A DNA stretch of 7,037 nucleotides from Acidimicrobiia bacterium (GTDB lineage: Bacteria > Actinomycetota > Acidimicrobiia > IMCC26256 > BP-133). The first letter of the stretch is position 1; each line of letters starts with the position of its first letter. The notes under the pieces are model-generated. The model was not told the origin of the DNA. It saw only the letters and a list, made by a program, of their open reading frames with translations, and ran no database searches. The DNA lies in assembly GCA_025923175.1 (NCBI GenBank), contig JAICGL010000208.1, positions 1-7,037 on the forward strand, in the 5' to 3' direction. Shown one piece after another: positions 1 to 6,165 of this stretch. Position numbers and translations under genes: made by a program.

Positions 1-281
1 AGATGATGGCCACCCAGGAGAAGCTGGCCTCCGAGACCGTCGAGGCCTCGGTCGGTGGCGGGGCGGTGAAGGCCGTCGTCACCGGCTCCGGCACGCTCGA
101 GTCGATCACCATCGACCCGGGCGCCGTCGACCCCGACGACGTCGAGATGCTGCAGGACCTGATCGTGGCGGCCGTCAACGAGGGTCTCCGCAAGGCCCAG
201 GAACTGCAGGCCCAGGGCTTCGGCGGGATCACCAACGCCCTCGGCGGCATGCCGGGGCTCGGCAATCTCTTCGGCCAGTAG
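1..281 (+). CDS. ebfC: YbaB/EbfC family nucleoid-associated protein, 5'-truncated by window edge
   Basis: This family makes small dimeric DNA-binding proteins that coat the nucleoid, and their genes usually sit directly before recR. The visible 92 residues hold the family core: a Glu/Lys-rich helix ending in ETVEAS, the glycine turn GGGAVK (residues 18-23), beta strands through VVTGSGTLESITIDP, and the amphipathic helix DVEMLQDLIVAAVNEGLRKAQEL. They end in a Gly/Met-rich tail finishing NLFGQ. Family members usually run about 100-115 residues with a longer Met/Gln-rich first helix. The two ATG codons at bases 3-8 are therefore probably internal, and the true start lies upstream of the window. 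The frame is open through base 1. It is followed 18 bp later by recR on the same strand, so the two are probably co-transcribed. Family assignment is firm; the true start cannot be seen. Confidence 0.93.
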   Translation, partial: MMATQEKLASETVEASVGGGAVKAVVTGSGTLESITIDPGAVDPDDVEMLQDLIVAAVNEGLRKAQELQAQGFGGITNALGGMPGLGNLFGQ

Positions 282-299
282 CCGCCCGCCGGGAGACAC

Positions 300-899
300 G
301 TGTACGAGGGCCCGGTCCAGAACCTGGTCGACGAGCTGGGCCGGCTTCCCGGGATCGGGCCGAAGTCGGCCCAACGGATCGCCTTCCACCTGCTCCGCCT
401 CCCGGCGGAGGACGCCAAGCGCCTGGCCAAGGCGATCGTCGAGGCCAAGGAGCGCGTGTCGTGGTGCCGGCGTTGCTACAACATCGCCGAGGGGGAGCAG
501 TGCCGCTTCTGCCGTGACGACACCCGGGACCCCTCGCTGATCTGTGTCGTGGAAGACGCCCGCGACATCGTCGCCGTCGAACGGACCCGGGAGTTCCGGG
601 GCCTCTACCACGTGCTGGGCGGCGCGATCTCTCCGATCGAGGGCATCGGCCCCGAGCAGCTGCGCATCCGGGAGCTGCTGGGCCGCCTGTCCGACGAAGG
701 CGTGAAAGAGGTCATCCTCGCCACCAACCCCAACATCGAGGGGGAGGCCACCGCCATGTACCTGGCCCGCCTCCTCCAGCCCCTCGGCGTGAAGGTCACC
801 CGGATCGCCAGCGGCCTCCCCGTCGGCGGCGACCTGGAGTACGCCGACGAGATCACTCTCGGCCGGGCCTTCGAAGGCCGCCGAGAGGTCGGCGCCTGA
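300..899 (+). CDS. recR: Recombination protein RecR
   Basis: RecR acts with RecO (and RecF) in the cytoplasm to load RecA on gapped or SSB-coated DNA during recombinational repair. The 199-residue product has the normal RecR length and all expected parts in order. These are an N-terminal helix-hairpin-helix (LGRLPGIGPKSAQRIAFHLL, residues 13-32), a C4 zinc finger (Cys56, Cys59, Cys68, Cys71) and a Toprim domain with CVVEDARD (82-89), ATNPNIEGEATA (141-152) and the SGLPVGGDLEYAD segment (171-183). It ends in the usual EITLGRAFEGRR. The GTG start is supported by GGGAG at 291-295 and by the typical actinobacterial N-terminus YEGPVQNLVDELGRLPGIG. It lies 18 bp after the ebfC-like gene and converges on the RDD gene, whose stop is 51 bp away. 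The final codons form a strong inverted repeat, listed separately. Identification is essentially certain. Confidence 0.98.
   Translation: MYEGPVQNLVDELGRLPGIGPKSAQRIAFHLLRLPAEDAKRLAKAIVEAKERVSWCRRCYNIAEGEQCRFCRDDTRDPSLICVVEDARDIVAVERTREFRGLYHVLGGAISPIEGIGPEQLRIRELLGRLSDEGVKEVILATNPNIEGEATAMYLARLLQPLGVKVTRIASGLPVGGDLEYADEITLGRAFEGRREVGA
856..887. terminator. Inverted repeat in the 3' end of recR, possible bidirectional terminator or processing hairpin
   Basis: Bases 856-862 (CTCTCGG) pair perfectly with 881-887 (CCGAGAG). Inside them GGCCT (866-870) pairs with AGGCC (875-879) around a TCGA loop, so 866-879 is a perfect 14-bp palindrome. Only a small asymmetric internal loop (863-865 against 880) interrupts the stem. 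A second short stem, GGCGC (891-895) with GCGCC (903-907), spans the recR stop codon. No T-run follows on either strand, so this is not a classical intrinsic terminator. Its place just before the convergent recR/RDD junction makes a terminator or mRNA-end role possible. The conserved RecR tail it encodes could also explain part of the symmetry. Confidence 0.3.
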
Positions 900-950
900 T
901 CAGCGCCCCCAGTCCACGCTGGAACGGCAGAGGCCCCGCCCGCCGGGTGG

Positions 951-1730
951 CTACCCCCGGGAGGCTTTGGCTTCGGCGAGGGCCTCGAGGAACTGCTCGG
1001 GGTGGAGGTTGGGAGTGGCGCCGGCGACCTTCGGGCGGAGGCGCTCGGCGAGCTCCCAGCTCAGGCGGTTGCGTGCGCCGGGATCGAGGTGCCAGCGGCG
1101 TTCGAGGAAGCGGCGCACGGTTACAAGCTCGTAGGCCGTGACGCTGCTGACGTCCCAGGCGGCGTAGCGGTCGGCGGTGGCGAAGTCGGGGACAACGGGC
1201 CGGGCGAACGGCAGCGGTGCCCGGCGTTCCCGCACCACCAGGGTGCCGGCCGCCAGATCGCCGAGGCGCTGGTTGCGTTGGGTGAACAGGATCGTGACGG
1301 CCCCAACGGCGTACATGAAGCCGGGCTGCATGTCGACGATACGGAGCAGGTTGCGGACGGCGGAGGCCAGGAACCCGACTGGTTCGCCGCCCATGCGCAC
1401 GACCCGCAGGCCGGCGGCCCGCTTGCCGGGCGTACGCCCCGAGGCCAGCGTCTCGAACGCCACGTCGTATCCCCAGAAGACGAGGAAGGCGGCGATGATC
1501 AGCAGCGCAACGAAAAAGCCGCCCCCATCGGTGGCGACGGCGCCGGAGACGATGAACAGAGCGAGAAGGATGACGGCCTTCAGCAGGCCGTCCACCAGTG
1601 AGCTCACGAGGCGGGAGCCCACACCGGCGAGGACGAGCTCGAGCTCGACGCCCTCTGGCGTCGGAATCGAGATGCGGTCCTCGTAGGTCACGAGGTCCAG
1701 TCTGCCTTCCGGGGAATCGCGAAACGTCAC
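951..1730 (-). CDS. RDD family integral membrane protein with long C-terminal extension
   Basis: The 259-residue product belongs to the RDD family, multi-pass membrane proteins named for one Arg and two Asp residues and mostly of unknown function. Visible marks are Arg40 and Asp47 in GSRLVSSLVDGLL at the head of the first membrane segment (about 49-66), a second segment (about 71-90), the loop GRTPGKRAAGLRVVR (98-112), VRNLLRIVD (125-133), a third hydrophobic stretch (about 136-150), and QRLGDLAAGTLVV (154-166) with Asp158. Residues about 170-259 form a soluble, charged extension beyond the RDD core (FATADRYAAWDVSSVTAYEL, VRRFLERR, then a helical tail). The GTG start at 1730 is preceded by AGGA only 2 bases away, a poor spacing. 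It is kept because it retains the DLVT segment just before the conserved part; the GTG at codon 14 is an alternative. It diverges from the SpoIIM-family gene with 55 bp between starts. The same pairing occurs beside MoxR/DUF58 genes in other actinobacteria. Confidence 0.9.
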   Translation of the reverse strand: MTFRDSPEGRLDLVTYEDRISIPTPEGVELELVLAGVGSRLVSSLVDGLLKAVILLALFIVSGAVATDGGGFFVALLIIAAFLVFWGYDVAFETLASGRTPGKRAAGLRVVRMGGEPVGFLASAVRNLLRIVDMQPGFMYAVGAVTILFTQRNQRLGDLAAGTLVVRERRAPLPFARPVVPDFATADRYAAWDVSSVTAYELVTVRRFLERRWHLDPGARNRLSWELAERLRPKVAGATPNLHPEQFLEALAEAKASRG

Positions 1731-1738
1731 GTTCCTAC

Positions 1739-1759
1739 AACGGCCGCGGACAGGCCGTT
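1739..1759. promoter_or_regulatory. Inverted repeat in the divergent RDD/SpoIIM intergenic region, possible operator
   Basis: AACGGCC (1739-1745) and GGCCGTT (1753-1759) form a perfect 7-bp inverted repeat around the 7-base spacer GCGGACA. A direct repeat GTTCCT (1731-1736 and 1757-1762) overlays it. It lies in the 55-bp gap between the two divergent starts and overlaps the putative -35 region of the SpoIIM-family gene, so a regulator bound here could affect both genes. This is inferred from position and symmetry only; no known binding-site consensus is recognised. Confidence 0.3.
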
Positions 1760-1776
1760 CCTGACCCTTCTAACCT
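1747..1776 (+). promoter_or_regulatory. Putative sigma70-type promoter for the SpoIIM-family gene (leaderless or nearly so)
   Basis: TAACCT at 1771-1776 fits the actinobacterial -10 pattern TANNNT. CGGACA at 1747-1752 is a partial -35 (GACA conserved) with an 18-base spacer. Transcription starting 7-10 bases after the -10 would begin at about 1783-1786, at or just before the ATG at 1786. The bases before that ATG (CTGCGCCAC) contain no Shine-Dalgarno sequence, which fits a leaderless transcript, common in actinobacteria. Confidence 0.4.
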
Positions 1777-1785
1777 CTGCGCCAC

Positions 1786-2757
1786 ATGAATCTCGAAGCA
1801 ATTGTCCGCCAGCGCACCCATGAGTGGGACGAGCTGGCCCGGCTGGTCTCGTCTGCCGGGCACCATCCCGAACGGCTCGGGCCCGGCGGGGTGCGGCGGC
1901 TCGGGTCGACCTACCGGGCGGCGGCCGCCGATCTCGCCCTCGCCCGGCGGCGCTGGCCCGGCGACCCGGTCACTGTCCGGCTGGAGGACCTCGTCGGCCG
2001 GTCGCGCCACCTCGTCTACGCCACCGAGAGCCGGGCCGCTTCGCTGCGCCATTTCCTGTTGCGGGGTTACTGGCGCCTCGTCCGGGAGCGACTGGGGCTG
2101 GTCGGGCTGTGCTGGCTGCTGATGGTCGTGCCGGGGTTCCTGGTCGGCGTCTGGGCCGCGTCCGACCCGGCGGCCGCCGCCAAGTTCCTGCCCGCCCAGT
2201 ACCGGGGGGCCGGGGACAACGCCGGAGGCGATCTCGGCCTGTCCGTCGGCTACCAGGCCACTCTCGCCGGGCAGATCCTGACCAACAACATCCAGGTGTC
2301 GTTCGTCGCTTTCGCCGGCGGAATCCTGGCCGGGGTCGGTACGACGCTCGTGCTGCTCTACAACGGCGCCCTGATCGGCGGGGTTGCCGGGCTCACCGTG
2401 GAGGCCGGGCGGATGGGCCCTTTCCTCTCCCTGGTCGCTCCCCACGGTGTGCTCGAACTGTCGGTGATCGCGGTGAGCGGGGCGGCCGGATTCACCGTCG
2501 GCTGGGCCTTGATCGACCCCGGCCGGCGGAGCCGGCGCGCCGCCCTCAGCGCCGCCGCCCGCCGCGGCGCCGAGATCGTGCTGGGGACGATGCCGTGGTT
2601 CTTCCTCGCCGGTGTCGTCGAGGGATTCGTCACGCCCACCGCCCTGCCGGTGGGCGCCGCCCTCGCCGTCGGCGCTCTCGTCGCGACCCCGTTCTGGGTG
2701 CTGGTCTTCTGGCGTGGCCGCCCCGAACCCGAACCGGAACCGGCGGAGGTGGCCTGA
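1786..2757 (+). CDS. Stage II sporulation protein M (SpoIIM/DUF95) family membrane protein
   Basis: The 323-residue product matches the SpoIIM/DUF95 family of multi-pass membrane proteins. In Bacillus, SpoIIM acts in septal peptidoglycan remodelling during engulfment; relatives in non-sporulating bacteria have no settled function. The N-terminal 100 residues are a soluble helical region (DELARLVSSAG, then LGSTYRAAAADLALARRR). Hydrophobic segments follow at about 103-124, 171-191, 193-205, 222-242, 263-283 and 287-308. Family signatures are TNNIQVSFVAFAGGILAG (166-183), YNGALIGG (192-199) and APHGVLELSVIAVSGAAG (218-235). The product ends in a short cytoplasmic-type Pro-Glu tail (PEPEPEP). The ATG at 1786 is the first start after the -10-like element and has no ribosome binding site. 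The gene diverges from the RDD gene and converges with DUF58 at 6 bp. A sporulation role should not be assumed from the name. Confidence 0.93.
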   Translation: MNLEAIVRQRTHEWDELARLVSSAGHHPERLGPGGVRRLGSTYRAAAADLALARRRWPGDPVTVRLEDLVGRSRHLVYATESRAASLRHFLLRGYWRLVRERLGLVGLCWLLMVVPGFLVGVWAASDPAAAAKFLPAQYRGAGDNAGGDLGLSVGYQATLAGQILTNNIQVSFVAFAGGILAGVGTTLVLLYNGALIGGVAGLTVEAGRMGPFLSLVAPHGVLELSVIAVSGAAGFTVGWALIDPGRRSRRAALSAAARRGAEIVLGTMPWFFLAGVVEGFVTPTALPVGAALAVGALVATPFWVLVFWRGRPEPEPEPAEVA

Positions 2758-2776
2758 GCGCCGCTACAGGCGGCTC
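2758..2776. terminator. Short hairpin at the SpoIIM/DUF58 convergent junction, possible bidirectional terminator
   Basis: GCCGC (2760-2764) pairs with GCGGC (2770-2774) around the loop TACAG. Outside it G2758 can pair with C2776 past a mismatch, and GGCC at 2751-2754 can pair with the GGGCC around 2778-2782. The stem sits across the 6-bp gap between the two opposed stop codons and overlaps the DUF58 stop. There is no T-run and the stem is short, so the case rests mostly on position. Confidence 0.2.
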
Positions 2777-4029
2777 CGGGCCTTGGCCCGCAGGTAGGCG
2801 CCGACGCAGGCGGCGGCCAGTGTGTCGGGCGGCGCCTCCAGGACCTGGGCGCCGGCCCGGGTCAGCTGGGCGGCCACGCGGGCGCGAGCGTCGAGCGCCT
2901 CGACGACCACGGAGGCGGCCAGCACGTCGCGCACCTCGGCCGGCGGGGTGCGGACGGCCCGGTCGAGATCGGGGTCCCGCACGCTTGCCACGACCACGTG
3001 GTGGCGCCGGGCCAGCACCGGCACCGCCTCCACCAGGCTCCGGGCAGCGCCCTCCTCGAGCAGGTCGGTGAAGACGATCACCAGCGACCGCTTGCCGCCG
3101 CCCACCTGGCGGAAGGCCAGCTCGTAGTCGCTGTCGGCGGTGGTCGGCTCGAGGTCGAAGATGGCGCTGACCACGGCCTGCCCGCCTCGCCGCCGGGGGG
3201 TCAGCCGCCGCCGGACGTCGTTGTCGAAGGCGATCGCCCCCGCCTGGTCGCCGATCTCGTCGGCCACCAGCACCACGGCCACGGCGGCGTCGAGGGCGGC
3301 GTCGAGTCGGGTGAGCGGAACCCCGCTGCCGGGATCTGCGCTCACCGGGGCGGCCATGAGCCGGCCGGCGTCGATGCAGCAGATCACGTTGCGGTCCTGC
3401 TCGACCCGGTACTGGTTGCTCATGGGCCGGCCGGTGCGGGCGGTGGCCCGCCAGTTGACTTGGCGGATGTCGTCGTCGGGCAGGTAGTCGCGGATCGACT
3501 CGAAGTCCGTGCCGAGCCCCAGCGGCCCCCGGGTGAGGACGCCGGGATCCCGGAAGCGGCCCTGCCGCACGGACGTCACCAGCCGGTGCGCAGCCGGCAT
3601 GTCGGGATAGACCAGCACCTCGGCGACATCGCCGCCGCCGTGGTGGACCCGCCCGAGCCCGAACCGCCCCTCGACCCGCACCACCGGCGGCGGAATCGTG
3701 TGCCGACCCCGCCGTCGGGGGACCACGGTGCCGGCGAGTCGCCCGTCTGCCTCCCGGGGATCGAGCTGGAGATCGGGCGGGACGGGCTGGCGCACCCGCG
3801 CCGCCGCCCCGTCGGCCTCCACCTCGACGACCAGTTGAGCCGACACCCCCCGGGCGAGGATGCCCGGCATTGTGCGGTTCAGGTCAGGCCGGCTGCGCAC
3901 CGCCCACGCATCCCCGGCGGCGGCCGCCAGCAGGGCGAGGATCAGGAGCGCCGGCAGGGCAGGAGGAAGGAAGAGAAAGCCCAGCGCGACGGCGGCCACG
4001 AGGAGGCCGAGCCGGGGGGAGGGACTCAC
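2764..4029 (-). CDS. DUF58 domain-containing membrane-anchored protein (vWA-like partner of MoxR)
   Basis: DUF58 proteins are almost always encoded next to MoxR ATPases and carry a von Willebrand A-like fold. They are thought to act with the ATPase in maturing or inserting envelope or secreted factors. The 421-residue product begins with two hydrophobic segments (about 6-22 and 25-40), giving a membrane anchor with the bulk outside the bilayer. A beta-rich region (about 45-150) follows. The family signature TDFESIRDYLPDDDIRQVNW (174-193), continuing RATAR, comes next, then the vWA-like part: VICCIDAGRLM (215-225) at the MIDAS position and LVIVFTDLLEEG (316-327). Asp220 is present, but the usual DxSxS serines are replaced by DAGRL. 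The open frame continues upstream across moxR out of frame with it. The GTG at 4029 is chosen because it lies just before the first membrane segment and 7 bases after the moxR stop. No clear ribosome binding site is seen, suggesting translational coupling. Confidence 0.93.
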   Translation of the reverse strand: MSPSPRLGLLVAAVALGFLFLPPALPALLILALLAAAAGDAWAVRSRPDLNRTMPGILARGVSAQLVVEVEADGAAARVRQPVPPDLQLDPREADGRLAGTVVPRRRGRHTIPPPVVRVEGRFGLGRVHHGGGDVAEVLVYPDMPAAHRLVTSVRQGRFRDPGVLTRGPLGLGTDFESIRDYLPDDDIRQVNWRATARTGRPMSNQYRVEQDRNVICCIDAGRLMAAPVSADPGSGVPLTRLDAALDAAVAVVLVADEIGDQAGAIAFDNDVRRRLTPRRRGGQAVVSAIFDLEPTTADSDYELAFRQVGGGKRSLVIVFTDLLEEGAARSLVEAVPVLARRHHVVVASVRDPDLDRAVRTPPAEVRDVLAASVVVEALDARARVAAQLTRAGAQVLEAPPDTLAAACVGAYLRAKARSRL

Positions 4030-4036
4030 CGGCTCG

Positions 4037-5011
4037 TCAACGGGGGACGGGGACTGAGGCGAGGGCGGCGGAGATGGCGTCGTCTGGGCGGTAGCGCTCC
4101 AGTTCCGCCTCGGGGCGGAGGACCAGGCGGTGACGGAGGACGGGCGGTGCCATGGCCGCCACATCGTCGGGGGTGACGAAGGCCCGGCCGCGCAGCCGGG
4201 CGCCGGCCTTGGCCGCGGCCAGGAGGTGTACCGCCGCCCGGGGGCTGGCTCCGAGGCCGACGCTCGGGAGTTCCCGGGTGCGGCGGACGACGGCGACCAC
4301 GTAGGCGCTGACCTCGGCTGCCACTGCGGTGGCGTCGACCTCGGTCTGGGCGGCGGCGATGTCGGCGGCGCTGGCTGCCACCTGCACGTCATCGAGCGTG
4401 GCTGGCGCCACGCCCCGGTGGCCGAGCCGGAGAATGGCCTCCTCCTCGGCGACGGTGGGGTAGCCGACGTCGACCTTGAGGAGGAAGCGGTCGAGTTGCG
4501 CCTCCGGCAGCGGGTACGTGCCCTCGTACTCGATGGGGTTCTGGGTGGCGACCACGAGGAAGGGCTGCGGGAGCGGGTGGGAGACACCGTCCACGCTGAC
4601 CTGCGCCTCCTGCATGGCTTCGAGGAGCGCGGCCTGGGTCTTGGGCGGCGTCCGGTTGATCTCGTCGGCCAGGAGGACGTTGGTGAACACCGGCCCGGGC
4701 CGGAACGCGAGGTCCTGGCGACTGCCGGCCTCCTCGAACCGCAGGGTCATGGTGCCCGACAGGTCGGACGGGAGCATGTCCGGGGTGAATTGCACCCGCC
4801 GGAAGTCGAGGCCCAGCGCCGCCGACCAGGCCCGCGCCATGAGGGTCTTGGCCACCCCCGGCACGCCCTCGAGGAGTACGTGGCCGCCGACGACTGCCGC
4901 CGCCAGCAGCAGATCGACGACCTCGTCCTGCCCGACGATGACTTTCGCCACCTCGGCCGCCACCCGATCCCGCAGCGACGCCAGTGCGGTCCCCGATGCT
5001 GCGCTGCTCAT
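4037..5011 (-). CDS. MoxR family AAA+ ATPase
   Basis: This is a cytoplasmic AAA+ ATPase of the MoxR family, regarded as a chaperone-like motor that works with vWA-domain partners. At 324 residues it has the normal family length. Landmarks are IVGQDEVVDLLLAA (25-38), Walker A GVPGVAKT (49-56), FTPDMLPSDLSGT (75-87), Walker B VLLADEINR (112-120), sensor 1 ATQNP (155-159, Asn158), the EAQLDRF motif (170-176) with a probable arginine finger at Arg175, and sensor 2 GASPRA (254-259, Arg258). All catalytic residues are present, so an active ATPase is expected. The ATG at 5011 overlaps the DUF4350 stop by four bases (ATGA) and is preceded by a consensus ribosome binding site. The DUF58 gene follows after 7 bases, giving the typical MoxR-DUF58 pair. 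The substrate is unknown. Confidence 0.96.
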   Translation of the reverse strand: MSSAASGTALASLRDRVAAEVAKVIVGQDEVVDLLLAAAVVGGHVLLEGVPGVAKTLMARAWSAALGLDFRRVQFTPDMLPSDLSGTMTLRFEEAGSRQDLAFRPGPVFTNVLLADEINRTPPKTQAALLEAMQEAQVSVDGVSHPLPQPFLVVATQNPIEYEGTYPLPEAQLDRFLLKVDVGYPTVAEEEAILRLGHRGVAPATLDDVQVAASAADIAAAQTEVDATAVAAEVSAYVVAVVRRTRELPSVGLGASPRAAVHLLAAAKAGARLRGRAFVTPDDVAAMAPPVLRHRLVLRPEAELERYRPDDAISAALASVPVPR

Positions 5012-6165
5012 GCTTCTCCTCCTGTCAGGCGGGCCAGGGCCCGCCCGGCGGCCAGGACGGTGGATTCCTCGCTCGGGCCCGGCGAACCGAGGGCGGCGGC
5101 GGCCTCTTCGGGAGGTACGCCGAGGCGGAGCGCCGCCTGGTACAGGTCTTCGGGCCCGGCGTCGGGCGGGAGGCCGGCCCGCCGCGCGATCAGTTCTCGG
5201 GCCTGGCGCCGCACTGGCTCAGCCGCTTCCTGGGGGCGGCGGGTTCTGTCGAGCGTGCCGGCCACGGCGTCGACATAGGCCCAGCGGGGCGGTGGTAGGG
5301 CGCGGGCCTCGTCTTCCGGCGGTCCGAGCCGGCGGCTCCGGCCGTACAGCCAGATGCCGGCGGCCAGGCCCAGGCCGGCCAGGGCCAGGCGCCAGCGGCG
5401 GGGCAGGGCGGCGAGGCCTTCGCTGTCGCCGTAGCCGTGGGCGCCCTCGGCGAAGAGAACCGTGCGGTTCGGGGGCCCGACCAGTCCGAGCGCCAGGGCG
5501 GCGTTGTCCTCGGCGGCCAGGAATCCGTTCTGCACCGGCGCCGGGTCGGCCAGGGCGACGACCCTCCCGGCCCCGGAGTTTCCGGCCAGGGCGATCACCG
5601 GACCGCCATCTCCGCCGGCGAGGATGGGCCGGAGCTGCCCGACCACTTCCCAAGATCCGCTCCTGCCGGCCCGCACGGTGCGCACGCCGTCGACCTCCGT
5701 TGCCGGCGGATCACCGACGGGCACCGCGATGCGGGCGCCGTCGTCGCCGAGGAGTGGAGGTTCGTCGACGACTGCCGCCAGCCACTCGTCGACGCCGGCC
5801 CCGCCGGCCACGAGGTGACCGCCGCGGCGCACGAAGTCGCCGAGCGCCTCGGCCTCGCCTTCGCCCAGGCCGGGTGCGTCGAGGACGACTACCGTCATGG
5901 CCGGATCGAGCGGCGAGGCATCGAGATCGCCCCTCAGCCGGTCGACGTCCCGCCCGAAGCGGCTGAGGAGCTCCGCCCAGGCCGACGCCCCGTCCGGCCG
6001 ATGGGAGAACGACGACGACGGCGACCCGCCGCCCTGGCCCCCACCCCCCGGCAAGAACGACGACAAGACCGCCAGCCCGAGCAATGCCGCCCCGGCCATG
6101 GCTGCCATACGGGCCGGCCCGCGCTGCCCAGCGGGTGCGGTAGGCGGCTCGGGGATCCCGCTCAA
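5008..6165 (-). CDS. DUF4350 domain-containing membrane protein
   Basis: The 385-residue product has the layout of DUF4350 proteins, which are found with MoxR/DUF58/DUF4129 genes and have no established reaction. An N-terminal membrane segment (about 20-39) is followed by a Gly/Ser-rich linker (40-53) and the DUF4350 domain (about 54-245). That domain starts with SHRPDGASAWAELLSRFG (54-71), then VVVLDAPGLGEGEAEALGDF (92-111), VRRGGHLVAGG (112-122), GRVVALADPAPVQNG (200-214) and the FAEGAHGYG motif (238-246). A second membrane segment lies at about 257-276, and the C-terminal ~110 residues are soluble, helical and cytoplasmic if both ends face inward. The fold is thought to resemble GldG/GATase-like domains; that is inference. 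The start is TTG at 6165, overlapping the DUF4129 stop by four bases (TTGA) and backed by GGAG 7 bases upstream. The ATG at codon 20 is a less likely start because it has no comparable support. It precedes moxR with an ATGA overlap. Confidence 0.86.
   Translation of the reverse strand: MSGIPEPPTAPAGQRGPARMAAMAGAALLGLAVLSSFLPGGGGQGGGSPSSSFSHRPDGASAWAELLSRFGRDVDRLRGDLDASPLDPAMTVVVLDAPGLGEGEAEALGDFVRRGGHLVAGGAGVDEWLAAVVDEPPLLGDDGARIAVPVGDPPATEVDGVRTVRAGRSGSWEVVGQLRPILAGGDGGPVIALAGNSGAGRVVALADPAPVQNGFLAAEDNAALALGLVGPPNRTVLFAEGAHGYGDSEGLAALPRRWRLALAGLGLAAGIWLYGRSRRLGPPEDEARALPPPRWAYVDAVAGTLDRTRRPQEAAEPVRRQARELIARRAGLPPDAGPEDLYQAALRLGVPPEEAAAALGSPGPSEESTVLAAGRALARLTGGEA
5018..5023 (-). promoter_or_regulatory. 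Consensus ribosome binding site of moxR, inside the preceding gene
   Basis: On the - strand AGGAGG lies 6 bases before the moxR ATG and overlaps the last codons of the DUF4350 gene (Gly-Gly-Glu-Ala-stop). It fixes the moxR start. It is the strongest ribosome binding site in the operon, suggesting that MoxR is translated more than the neighbours whose starts depend on weaker sites or coupling. Confidence 0.75.

Noticed and set aside
3..8. Tandem ATG at the left edge as the real start of the YbaB/EbfC gene
   Set aside because: The product would lack most of the first family helix, and the frame is open to the window edge, so truncation by the window is more likely.
900..950. Classical terminator between recR and the RDD gene
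   Set aside because: The GC-rich gap shows only a weak GGGT/ACCC fold and no T-run on either strand. The stronger fold-back lies inside the end of recR.
1002..1601. A 199-codon + strand ORF antisense to the RDD gene
   Set aside because: The opposite strand encodes clear RDD motifs; this product has none and no ribosome binding site of note.
1824..3071. A 415-codon + strand ORF overlapping the SpoIIM-family gene
   Set aside because: The product is extremely Arg/Pro/Gly-rich with no domain. It is a typical high-GC shadow of the real gene in another frame and runs on into antisense of DUF58.
2998..4176. A 392-codon + strand ORF antisense to DUF58
   Set aside because: Low-complexity Gly/Arg/His-rich translation with no recognisable motif; a mirror of the conserved DUF58 gene on the other strand.
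4030..4587. Extension of the DUF58 reading frame upstream to give a 607-residue protein
   Set aside because: The extra ~186 residues are Ser/Pro/Arg-rich, lie out of frame over the well-conserved moxR gene, and show no family features. The DUF58 start at 4029 fits the membrane anchor and the moxR stop.
4130..5278. Long + strand ORFs antisense to moxR (4130-5278 and 4476-5966)
   Set aside because: Both are antisense shadows of moxR and DUF4350, produced by the scarcity of stop codons in GC-rich DNA.
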